Assembly (NCBI GenBank): GCA_004154925.1
Contig: QJNS01000012.1
Coordinates: 521,568 to 585,567, forward strand
From: Monosporascus cannonballus
Lineage: Eukaryota > Ascomycota > Sordariomycetes > Xylariales
Length of the DNA: 64,000 bases
Direction of reading: 5' to 3'
Part shown: piece after piece, positions 1 through 11,350 of the stretch
Numbering within the stretch: the first letter of the stretch is position 1
Layout: every line of letters begins with the position of its first letter
The notes under the pieces: model-generated
The model's input: only the letters and a program-made list of their open reading frames with translations
Told to the model about the DNA's origin: nothing
The model's database searches: none
Position numbers and translations under genes: made by a program

Positions 1-1344
1 ACCATGAGTTGAGTAAAGAAATATTTGCCATATAGCAAGGCTGCCTAACGCCAGTTTCGAGTTTTATTGTAATAGCACACCACCAAAAGGGAGCTACGAA
101 AGACGGAGACAGCCCGGGGTCTCCGAAGGAGAGCAATGACGATGACCATGAGCAAAGTCATGGTCATCCGAATCTAGTTGGGGACGGGACGAAGTGACAA
201 GCTAACTGCTCCTAGGTTCCGAACATAGTCCGTCTCCGAATTCACTCGGGGTCCCATAAGCTTCGTTACGCAGGTGATGGAGGCTATCCCGAAATGGTAT
301 CAAGAGACACCTGGTAGTACAGAAATCTAGACTGTACGGCTGTACGACAAATGCCGGTAGGTTGTCCATACTTGCAACTCGCAGGAAGCATGCCCAGCTA
401 GGAAGGGATAGATACGATCGACCGAGTCCTGATAATGTGATAGTTAAGCATTGTGTGTCAAGGGATCCGTATATCAGCTAAGGCGTTCACTATTGGTGGG
501 AGTTGTATTTGGCTATGTGGCGTCATCCGGGGCTCCTGACCGGATGGCAAAAGGGGCGTTAGATAGGACGAGGCAACCCCATCATAGTACCGCCTCAGCA
601 CGTTGAGCTTAATTGGCGGGAGTTCATTCAATGGTCGTCCACCTGCTTGCAAGTAGAGGTTAAATGGAGGAATCTTATCTAAACCTCACCGAGTGCAGTA
701 CTAATATTATTGCTGAACTGCTGGACTGACCAGTCGCCTGGAAACTTTACCACCCATATCACTGCAACCCACATACGGAGTGATCAATAGGACTAAGTGA
801 AGAGGGCCTCTATTAAACCTTGCGCGGCATTTCCATGATAAGAGCATTAACAGCAGGCCTTGCATACTTGTCGCCAGGGTAACAACGGGCATGGAATCCC
901 CAAAGGGCCCAAAAGAAGATGCACGCAGGTGAGCGCCACCTACAGATTAGCTAGCTTATTGACGACGGGACCGAAGGGATGTGACATGTTTCCTCGTGTC
1001 CGACACACCACCAGAAATGAATATTGTCATGGAGGCCCCGTGATGCCCTTGCCAGCCCATCCTTAGGCGCCCATGCACTGGAGAGGATATCTGGGTAATG
1101 TAAGGGCACATGCTCCTCGTATCGTCGGTTTCCGCGTCGGTACCGAACGTTTATAGGCTTGGAAAGAACTCGAGCTTCTGGGGGAAGCGAGGTTCTCACG
1201 CTATCAGCCGCATCATATCTACAAGTTGCCTCAGCTGCCTACTGCTCTTAAAACGAAATGAACCCGTCATCGAATTGGTAAAGACAGGCGTTCTTATGAA
1301 TCTCTAAGACATGACCCGTATGCTTGGAAGTCTTAGTACGTCGG
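1..1344. other. GC-balanced segment without a recognisable gene
   Basis: This stretch has a roughly even base composition, with CpG, CpA and TpG all present, and shows none of the C-to-T decay seen in the rest of the window. The composition switches to AT-rich at about 1345. Open frames on both strands are at most about 82 codons, which is what a non-coding sequence of this composition gives by chance. I see no splice-linked coding pattern, tRNA, rRNA or transposon ends. A strong hairpin lies at 141-168. It may be the edge of a normal GC-equilibrated chromosome segment, a late insertion or an assembly join. Confidence 0.6.
141..168. repeat. 11-bp perfect inverted repeat (hairpin)
   Basis: Arms 141-151 and 158-168 are perfectly complementary (core ATGACCATGA / TCATGGTCAT) around a 6-base loop. 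No poly-T tract or coding gene is next to it, so a terminator or regulatory role cannot be argued. Confidence 0.6.
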
Positions 1345-1768
1345 AAGTATTAAAAATATAACGAAAATCATTTTTAATAATAGAATTATATATGAAAATA
1401 AATTAATTAATATTTATTAGCCAAAAGTATAAAGTTTTATTATTACTTTAATAATCGCATTATTTGTTTTGTGAAAATTAAAAGTTTTACTAAAGTTTTA
1501 AGAATATTTTACCAACTAGGTTTTTAATATATTTAATTATAGTAAAAATTGATAATTTTTTTTAAAAAAAACTTAAGTGTTTATATTTGCTAATAATATA
1601 GCAGTATATTTATAATTAGATCAATTCCTGTTATTTCTTTTACTATTATCTAATAATATTTTATAATTGGTATTGCATAATTAAAATATTTTCAAAATAT
1701 TAATTAATATGTTTATTACAGGTATAAAATTTTGGGATATTAAGGACGAAATTCATAATAATATTTAT

Positions 1769-1918
1769 TGTCACGGCGCTGTACGTCTCTTGGGTTTCTG
1801 GAAGATATTCTGTTGTTGCACGAGGAAGAAAGAAGAGAGCTATCTAACAAGCGCGTAGCGCTTGCGTATATATAGCGAAACGGCGGCTTAAATAAGCCGC
1901 TTTGCTAGTGCCGTAACA
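1769..1918 (-). mobile_element. Solo LTR with TTTAT target duplication
   Basis: The 150-bp unit begins TGTCACGGCGC and ends GTGCCGTAACA, so the ends form an 11-base imperfect inverted repeat of TG...CA type. It is bracketed by TTTAT at 1764-1768 and 1919-1923, a 5-bp target duplication. Read on the minus strand it has a TATA-like run followed by a pyrimidine stretch, as in an LTR promoter. It is much less C-to-T mutated than its surroundings, so it probably arrived later or was too short to be recognised by RIP. No internal coding region is present. A MITE is the alternative. Confidence 0.75.
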
Positions 1919-2099
1919 TTTATTAATATTAATAAAAATATCTTACCGATTTTCGAATGTTTTAAAAAATTTTACATGTACGCATTTTGGTAAATAAAGT
2001 TACATTAAATTATGAATTTATATTAAGGGATAATTCATTATTAAAATAAAAATTAATTAGTAATGTGGTTTTATTTTAATTATTTAAAATACATATAAT

Positions 2100-2460
2100 T
2101 TCAGGCCTTTTTAGTACAATTACTATCATATTTAATATGTATTCATAGTACCAGAAATTTTTGTAAAAACATTTTTGTCAATATTGATATTTAATTTATT
2201 TTTCATTTTTCTATCCTTTATACGACAACCAATTTTTCGGAATTTTCGCTTTCGTTATCAATATTCGCCTTATTAATATTTCTATTATTACCATTTCCGT
2301 TATTAAATTTAAATCCAAAACCGTTAAAATATAATACGCATAAAGTTTGCGGTTATATATTTACCGATTTGCTTAATTAATAATACCTAGTATAAAATTA
2401 AAAATATTAATTATTTTAATTTTTATAATCTATTATCTTATCTTGAAGTTATGCATATTA
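2100..2460. repeat. Dispersed repeat R, copy near 2 kb (matches 58880-59210)
   Basis: The run AACCGTTAAAAT, the following AAGTTTGCGG-like block and a GGTATAAAA-like block occur in the same order and spacing at about 59060-59200. The similarity is degraded but collinear over roughly 200-300 bases. Limits are approximate. Confidence 0.55.
2255..2380 (+). pseudogene. Possible coding relic in repeat R (hydrophobic start, NPKPLK)
   Basis: A 41-codon open stretch with a hydrophobic run followed by NPKPLK and a short Cys-containing tail, ending in TAA. The same order (LSIF, hydrophobic, NPKPLK, VC-Y) is read in the same frame at about 59018-59200. There is no ATG at either copy. This may be a remnant of a small secreted or membrane protein once carried by the repeat, or only the trivial result of DNA homology. 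Function unknown. Confidence 0.2.
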
Positions 2461-4348
2461 AAACAACTTTATATTATTATTATTTAAATTTTTATTATTA
2501 TTATGATTTAGAATTATAATTATATAAATATCTAAAGTTGGATATTTCGTAAAATTAACAGAACAAAATTAAAACCAAAATTTTAAAATATTATTTAATT
2601 GCAAAAGATAAAATATAATATCTGTAAATTTTAAAGTTATCGTAAATATGTATAATTTGAAAGATTTTAAATTTCGGTTTTAATAAATTTAAATAAAGAA
2701 TTTGAAGAAAAGTTATTTATATATGCCTTGTTTTTCAAATTATACGCCTAAATTTATATAAATTATAAACAAAATGGAAATCGCTTTCGTCTATAACGTG
2801 GTTTAATTTTTAATTATAGTTTAATTTTGCGCAATTTTTAAACCCCATTTTTCAACGTGGTATTATAAAATATATCATATATTAAAAGTTAAATTTTTTT
2901 AAAAATATATCAACTCTTTATAGTGGACAAATTTTGAATAAAATATTAACATACATTATTATGTTGATAAATATATTTATACTTAATTTGAACTCAGATC
3001 GACAACGTTTAAAATACAAATCGAATAAAAAGGTATTAATTATATTAAAATTTTGAAACAATTTAAATAAGGAAATAAGAAAATAAAAAATGCAAGTAAA
3101 AAAGGGACATTATAATAATTTAAATAATACAAAAAATAAATATATTAATAAAAGATTTTACTACCTTAAAGTAATAGAAATGTTGAAACTTTTAAATTTT
3201 GTTTTACAAATAATGCGTTTAATAATTAATAAAATATTTCTGTATTTTAATTGTTTTACAACAGTTAATAATATATATATTTATATATATATATAAATTA
3301 AGATTTTAACTTTTTTGAAGCCTAATACCTTTTTAAAGAAATATATATGTAATTATATTTTTATTAAAACATTTGAGAAAAAGTATTTTTCATATTTTAC
3401 GTTAAAATCTTTTTATATGATATATTTTAGGACGGAACGGTCTTTATAGGAGAAATTTTACGAAATAAGCCTTTTAATTTTAAAGGAAATACAGTTTTTA
3501 ATATTATTATCGGCATGTATTCGCTTCAATTAAATTGGTAAAAACATTGCCTTTTGCGTTTTAAAAAAAGTAAATATAGAACAGAAATTATCGGATACAT
3601 TTATTAATAATACAAAAAACCACATATTTATATATTAAATCATTTATTTGTTTAATAATTGTAAAACCCCCTGATTTTACAGCGTGTATTTTGAATATAG
3701 TTGTCCAAGACTATGTTATTTATCATAAACACGGAAATCTTCTAATTACTGAAATTAAATTAAAACGGATTATATTTACAATAATACTAATTCATTAAAT
3801 TTACGATTATAGATATTAATACCGTTTGGTTTTACATTAACATAAAATTATTGTGATATAAAAATTCTATATTAATTTAAATGTTTAAGATACATTTAAT
3901 ATTAATAAAAATTTATAGCCGAAACCAAACGTATTTAAGTTATAATAGGGCATAATCGAAAAACCGATATTAAATTTATATTAACAATTTAAGATAATGC
4001 TTATTTAAAATACATCTAAACCAGTAGTATAACAGTTTTTGAAAAATGTATTTTAATTTCGTATTTCATTATTGAATTAAAATACATTAATAAAAATTGA
4101 TCATTTAGCATTTAATTTTACGATATATATTTCCTAAATATTAAATATAAGAGTTGAAATTTTTATCGGCATCTATTTTAATCGGTACATTTTAATTAAT
4201 AAGAAACAAAAGTTTTCCAAAAATATATATTTGTTTTTAACTTTTTTTCAACGCAAAGAGGCATCAAATCTTTTTTAAACAAATTTAATGATAATTAATA
4301 ATAAAACGTTAAATTTATCGACGCCGAATATATGTTATGAAGTTTTTT

Positions 4349-4717
4349 TGGTAACAGCTAGGCGGTTTAACCAACTATTAAACCTGAGTCGTACAGGTTT
4401 ATGTTAGCAGAAATATTGTTGGACTTTTAAGTAAGAAAATGATTTAATTATATTTCGTAATACCAAAAGTTTTTGGTTAACGAAATTATATTATAAGCTA
4501 AGCTTATCTAAATTATGAAAATAATAAACGTATATATCTTCTTATAGATCCTATTAAATCCCTTAGATTGCTTCGGATCTATACTGGATAATTTCATGGA
4601 TCCCGTTAGATCTCTTAGATCATATCGGATCCATATCACGCAACCTTTGACCCACTTGGGTCCTATTTTGGTTACTTCGCGACCGTTTCCGAAACCCCTC
4701 CTAGTTAGACTATAACA
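4349..4717 (-). repeat. G1 3' LTR (left)
   Basis: Pairs with 40316-40692: same outer ends and the same GGATCC-rich middle. It differs in U3 from the LTRs of G2 and G4, while the R-U5 part (4352-4540) is shared by all three. The first base is uncertain by one or two because GGTAACAGC stands where the relatives have TGTAACGGC. Confidence 0.85.
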
Positions 4718-4736
4718 CGATCTCCCTTTTCCCCAA

Positions 4737-5090
4737 TGTTACGACCTAACGGGCTACGGCCTACAGAAACGGTCCTCGACAAAGACAAGCCAAGAAAAGA
4801 CAGTGGGTCAAGTGACGTGATGGATCATTAACTTACTGGTGGTGAGCCAGTGAGCCGGATTACCAACTTATTGGTGGTAAGCCAGTAAGCCGGATTAGGA
4901 TATATACGTTTATTATTTCCATAATTTAGATAATAGTAGTTTGTAATAACAATTCGTTACTTAAGGTACTTTTAGTATTACGAGACGTAATACGTTATTA
5001 TATTTATTACTTAGATTTTTATAATATTGCTGTTAATATAAACCCGTATAATTAAGGTTTAATAATTGGTTAAACCGCTTAACCGTTAAA
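4737..5090 (+). repeat. G2 5' LTR
   Basis: Starts TGTTACGACC and ends CCGTTAAA (expected CCGTTACA). The U3 part holds two copies of a roughly 35-bp subrepeat with GGTGGTRAGCCAGT-like and GCCGGATTA blocks, and a TATA-like ATATATACG lies near 4903-4911. This copy is much less mutated in its first 170 bases than the right LTR. Confidence 0.88.
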
Positions 5091-5176
5091 TTTTAAGCAA
5101 TATCGCTGATATTATATTTATTAATAAACAGCTCAAATAACTTATTTACCAAATCCTTAATAACCCAAATATTAAC

Positions 5177-6365
5177 ATGGAATCCGAAGAAAAAAAGGAG
5201 CAATTTTGCCTTTTTCGTGAAAAAGATCTTCGACGCCTGGATACCATAAATAAACGTATTGTTTAGGTTAAAAAGGATAATAATAACCGTATAATATCCT
5301 TTTAAGCCGCTTACAAGAAATTAAAGAGAAAAAATTCCAGAAACAGGAAAATCTTTTCGAACTAATTAAGTTATTTAATTAAAGTTTACTAAAAAACCGG
5401 AAATTTTTTTTAAAATTTTTAAGCCAGACCTTTTCGACGAAATTTTAATCGAGTTATAATTATTTTTAACTTAATACCAAATATATTTCTGGTATTTTTT
5501 TATTCGAGTAATTATGTTTATTATACAAATTAAACTTACAGTAAAACGATTTACCGGAGGCGAAATTATTTAATTTAAACTTAATATAAGAAAATACGTT
5601 ATTTTGTTAATTGAAAAAACGAAATCTGAAAAAAATACGAAAATATAATAATTACGAATAATTCGATTACATATTAATAAAGATTTTCAAAATAATAAAC
5701 GAAGAAATAAAAGCCGAAATATAACTCTAATAATTATAATAAAAATATAATATGTAATTATAATAATACGTTTGTTTAATTAATTTTTAAGATAAATTAA
5801 AGATAAAAAATATTAAAAGCAAAAATTTTAAATGGCCTAAAAATACAAAAGAAATTTTTTAAACTTAATTAGCCTAATTATTTATCGGATTATATCGTTA
5901 TAACAATTAAGATTAGCGATCGATAATACGTTTAACGTATTAGAAATACTCCAAAAAATAATAATAAATTCCGATATATGGTTAATATTAACGTTTTTCG
6001 ACGTAATAACACTTTTTACAATACGGAATTAAGACTTATGGAATTAAAAGTTATTTATAAAAAAGATTAAAACCCAACCAAATATTTTAATTACAAGAAA
6101 ATAGGACATGAAGCAATATGGTATAAAATACTTAAAACAACCCTATTAAGACATTTAAAAATCTGTATTAAAGGGAAAATTCAAAGAGAACTAAAAAAAG
6201 GAAGCAAATTTATTAATATAATTCGGTGTATATACTTACCGGGCGATTTATGGCAAAATATCCGATAAAAATACGCAAGACTAGGAAATTAACTAAGTAG
6301 ACATTACGAATATAATAAGAAAAATTATAAAGATAATTACGCGAATATTAGGATTAAATAAAAAA
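5177..6365 (+). pseudogene. G2 gag remnant
   Basis: An ATG at 5177 opens a lysine/glutamate-rich start (MESEEKKEQF) and a first run of about 28 codons before stops appear. Near 6080-6130 the zinc knuckle of Gag can be read as YFNYKKIGHEAIWYK. The family pattern is C-X2-C-X4-H-X4-C, so the Cys residues have become Tyr, as RIP of TGY to TAY predicts. Gag would package the element's RNA. Dead. Confidence 0.7.
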
Positions 6366-9300
6366 GTTTATTATGAAACTTCTAATACAAATGGCAAAAT
6401 ATATATTATATAGTATTGACGGCAAAAATGTCGTAATGACGATGAATAAAAGGAATATATTTAAGGAAGAATTACCTGTATATATTGGAAAGGGCTTGAT
6501 TTTCCAAACCGAACTGGAAATAATAAAGTTCAAAAATAATAATATATCATATTTTCGCTTTACAATCCTAAAACATATTTATTAACTGGCCGAAATAAAA
6601 ACATAACCCGAAAAAAATAATACCCGTAAAAAACATCTTTGGTTTTTATAAATAATACAATTATTAAACCGAAAGATTTAGTTTAGCATATAATGGGAAA
6701 ATATTATTAAACAGTTATGATAAATTTCCAGTTTTCATTAATATTTATTATAAATTTCAACCAAAAATTTATTTAAAGGAAAAATATAATAATTCATAAC
6801 CCAATTTTAAAATAACAGTTAATATAATGGACAATAAGATATGGTCGAAGTTATAAGAAAATAATTTACCTAATAAAAAATTATAACAAACTAAAAAATA
6901 ATTAATATAGTTCGAAGAAATAATATACCGGTAATAATAACAGATATAGCAGCTTAACGTATTATATATAAAAATATATATAAAATTTGGTAAATTCGAA
7001 AAGAAATTTAAAAGAGGTATTTACAAAAAAGCCGTAAAATAACGAAATTTATAAAAAAACTAAAAAATTCTTAAAGAAGGATTTTAAATATAACGATAAA
7101 AACCATTAATAATTTTATTGTTTTACATATACGAATCGGAACGTATTAATATACCGTAATCGTAAATTAGGGAGCTTTAGATAGAAATTATATTATATTA
7201 AATATAATTAATAAGGTTAATTTGGTATAAGAATATTTATTAAAACCTTATATAACGATAAATACCAAAAGTTTAAAATTCATTTATAATAACGGAAATA
7301 TTATATACGAAATTAACTTTTTCGAAGTTTTTATTTAAGGACTATTAAATAATTAATTTCGATATTGTTGTATTTAGGAATTACGATATAATTTTTGGAT
7401 TATTATAGATACGTTACTACGGAATTTTATTTAATAAAAGGATTTATTAAATAAGGTTTCTTTTATACTTTATTAGCGGATAAAACAATTAAGATTTTAA
7501 TATTGGATCAAAAATGGCGATAAATATAAATATAACGATATAATAAAAAGCTTATTACTTATAGGGATAAAATATTAAAAAATAAATATTAAAAAAGAAT
7601 ATAACATATGGTTATTATTATCAGAACAAAATTAAAGTAATTAAATAACGATTTAAAATAACAGCTTTAAAGATTAAAAAAATAAATTAATATATTATTA
7701 TAATATTCCAGATACTAATAGCTTTCCAAAAGGGAACTTATTACGAAATTACTAGAATATAACGTATAAAATTATGAAATAATTTTTAAAAAATATTTTC
7801 GACGAAGTTTTACTTAATTGATAATTTTAACGTAAACGAATTACGCATTTTTAAAAAAGACTTTAAAAATTGGTTACAAAAAGGATATATTCGATTTTCG
7901 AAATTACTAATAAAGTATTTAATATTTTCAGTATCAAAAAAGAAACGAAAAATTACGATTTATGGTTAATTATCGGCATTGAAAACATATTATTATTAAA
8001 AAATTAAATATTATTATTTTTGAGTACTGAAATAAAAAACCGATTTTATAACATTTAATACTTAAGAGCATTCGATATTAAAAATAAATATAACCTGATT
8101 AAAATTAAAGAAAATACGAATAAAAATAACTTTTAAAATAAAATAAAAATCATTTAAATATTTGTTTACATGAATAAGATTTATAAACGTACTAGTAATT
8201 TTTTAATAAATAATTCGCTATATATTACGAAATTATTTTGATATTTTCGTTATTTATTACTTCAACGATATTTCTAATGTTTAAAAAATTAATAAAATAT
8301 ACACAAAATATATTTATAAAGTTTTCTACGTGTTACAAAACGTAAAGCTATTTATTAATACAAAAGATTTAATTTTATGGTTCAAAAGAAAAATATTTAA
8401 AATATATTATTATTTTTAAAAATATTAGCCTAAGTTTTAATAACCGTTATAATTATAAAATAATGAATATTAATTACGGTTATAAACGTACAAATAATAT
8501 TTAAATTCGCTAATTATTATAAAAACGTTATTTCAAATTTTCATAAAATAATTATATTGTTAACGAAGTTGATAAAAAGGTTTTTGAAATAAATACAGAA
8601 AATAAAAAACGTTTCCAAATATTAAAAATACGATAATTAACAAATTAATATTAATTGAATATAATTTAACATACCTTATTAAATAAAAAACTAATATTTC
8701 GAATTACTCGTTAAACGTAACAATTAAATAACAAAATAATAAAGGAAATTATATTTTATTACATTTTTATATAACTTAAAGAGAACTAAATTTAATTGCG
8801 GTATTGTAAATAAGAAATATATAATTATTATTGTGGCTTTTCGAAAGTTTAGGTATTTCTTAAATAGAAACGTATACTGAATTAAGGTTTATACGGATTA
8901 TTAAAATATTATCCGTTTGATTATAAATATATAAAATTTATAGGACGATAATTAAAATAGGGAAAAATTTGACGAATTTGGATTTCGTTATTATTTATAA
9001 AAAAAAGCTCAGAAACTAGCAAAATTAATATTTTAAGCAAGTAATTAACTTTCCAAAGATATAATGAAAATTAATTATATAATTTTCGATATTATTATAA
9101 AAACTCTTTACACCCGTAACAAATTAAGATAGTTCGGACGTTACCTTTTAATATATATTAAAAATTTTAACAATATAATAATAATTTCATAAAAAACAAA
9201 ACACCGACAAAATAGAATTTCCCAAAAATTACTGAAAGCTTTTGATATAAAATATATATAAATATTAGTTAGTTATATAGATATTTAAAGATTTATAACA

Positions 9301-10990
9301 TCATAAAACGATTTCGATACCCATATTTTTTTTTAAAAAAAATAAACTTAATAATACAGAAAATTATACAGTAATATAATATTTAAGCTAAAACAAAAAC
9401 TCGACGATATAAGCCATATTAAAAATTATAACTATTATTAAGTGCAAAATAATTATATTATTTAATTTTATTTAATTTTATTACTAAACCTCTTATATTT
9501 TAAAATCCCGCAATGAAAATAAAATGCTATAATTTTTTCATTATTATTAATCGAGTTAAAATTGTTTCTCATTTTTTTTTACCATATTATAAGTCTATAT
9601 ATGCCGAATAAATAACATAAATTTTTAAAATTATATTTTCAGTGTGCACGGATGATTAATAAAAATTATTTTAAATAGAAATTGATACTTATAATTAAAT
9701 TTTAATATACTGTAATAATATAAATTAATTTATATCATAAATTATTTACCATATTTAAACATTAAATGGACAGACAAATTCAACAGATACATTTAAATTT
9801 AAAGGCTTGTTTGTAATATTATATTAATGACAAATAAAGTATTTACATTAAAGTTTTTGAGGTATACATTTAATTTATATTATTAATTATTATAAACATA
9901 GTAGAATAATAATTCTAAATATAAATTTTGGTTTTATTCTAAAAGTTTATTAAAAAGCACATAATGATAGTTTAATTAATACCAAAATAATATATCCGTT
10001 AAAACAGCTTAAATAAATATATTAAAAATTAAAAATACAATTAGAATTCGGACGTAATTAAACAAATAAATACTATAAATAGAAAAAGTTAAAAAACTTA
10101 ACCTTCAAAAAAGAGAAAATAATTTTTTAACCACAAAAAACGTCTCAATAAAACGACCTAATAAAAAACGTAATTTCAAATATATCGATCTATATAAAAG
10201 CGCCAAAAAATCTTAAAAAATAATTACTAACTACAATATTTACCTAAAGTTAAATTTTATATACTTTTTAACGTTTCTTTATTCGAAGTATTAATAAATA
10301 TAATTAAAGTATATATAATATAAACCAATATAAAGGTAAAAAGCAATACGATATACGAAACGGAAAAAACTTTCGATACACGGAAATAAAACGTATTTAT
10401 TTAGTACTTAATTAAGTAAAAAAACAATCCGGATTCGGAAAATGCCTAAAATTATACCAAAAATCTTATTAACACTTAACGCTTATTAAAAAATTTTTTC
10501 ACCAGTAACGACGGAATTACCCGATATAATAACGTTCCAATCTATACGTTCCAATCTATAAGATCCAAGGAAAAAAACCTTTGGTCTACCGTATTCCAAT
10601 TAATATCGTCCACCTTACCCAAAATTTGTATTTCGATTACGGACATTAATTCCAAATAAGCAAAATCGTTAAATTTGTTTAACGATTAAAGGGCCCGGTT
10701 AACAAATTTAGTACTTTCGGATTAATAATATTAACGTTACCGCCGTATACAAGAAAATCGCGTTAAAAATTCGGCTAAAACTTTTTTTGCCGTTAATTTC
10801 TTTTTTTAATCAGCGAACCTCGGCGACATAACAGTTAATTATGGATATAAAAATTCCATTTTTATTATAGGAACGCCTTTTACATACGCATTCCTTATAA
10901 CGTAATACCTTTTTTATTAATTAACAATCGAAATATTGGGAAAAACAAAAAAAACTAAAATATACCGACGGAATTTTTAAACTTAATTAA
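6366..10990 (+). pseudogene. G2 pol remnant (protease, RT, RNase H, integrase)
   Basis: A readable island at 6373-6585 is homologous to one in G1 (27964-28149) and lies in the gag/protease linker. The RT catalytic box reads VIYYFNDI, with YFND at 8258-8269, so the first catalytic Asp of YxDD is now Asn. KFANYYKNVISNF near 8497-8540 is the post-catalytic motif seen in Gypsy RTs as FANYYRRFI. Downstream sequence near 10560-10640 matches the post-integrase end of G4 in inverted orientation. Many stops; not functional. Confidence 0.75.
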
Positions 10991-10991
10991 A

Positions 10992-11345
10992 TTAACCAAG
11001 GTAACCCGCTAAATAGTTTTGCGGGAATAAAACTTAAAATGTCAAGAAAAAATAGTAGGTTAAGTTACGTAATAAATTATTAACTTACTGATAATAAGTT
11101 AATAAGCCGGATTATTAATTTATTGGTAATAAACCAGTAAGCCGGATTAAGATATATACGTTTATTATTTCCATAATTTAAATAGCCAAAATTTATAATA
11201 ATAATTCGTTATTACCTAAGGCACCCTTTGTATTGCGAAACGTAATACGTTATTGTATTCATTGTTTAGATTTCTACGACACTCCTGCCAACATAAACCC
11301 GTACGACTAAGGTTTAATAGTTGGTTAAACCGCCTAGCCGTCACA
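10992..11345 (+). repeat. G2 3' LTR
   Basis: Aligns end to end with 4737-5090 and ends GCCGTCACA directly before the CCCAA duplication. The first 60 bases are heavily mutated, so the start is set by length. Confidence 0.8.
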
Positions 11346-11350
11346 CCCAA

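Larger units (their letters stand above)
1345..4348. other. RIP-degraded AT-rich DNA
   Basis: About 80% AT, with frequent TpA, surviving CpG and stops in all frames. It contains a solo LTR (1769-1918) and a segment near 2100-2460 that matches 58880-59210. The frame at 3090-3296 is low-complexity Lys/Asn/Ile-rich and is not taken as a gene. It runs up to the left LTR of the nested transposon complex. Confidence 0.7.
4737..11345 (+). mobile_element. Gypsy LTR retrotransposon G2, nested in G1
   Basis: A complete 6.6-kb element with 354-bp LTRs (4737-5090 and about 10992-11345), flanked by CCCAA at 4732-4736 and 11346-11350. Removing it and one CCCAA rejoins G1 sequence that matches the uninterrupted G4 copy just inside its LTR (16318-16350). 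It is oriented opposite to G1. Heavy C-to-T/G-to-A decay has put stops throughout gag and pol, so it is inert. Confidence 0.9.

Noticed and set aside
1..1307. Several open frames of 61-82 codons on both strands
   Set aside because: They overlap each other, have no family-like content, and their lengths are what chance gives at balanced composition.
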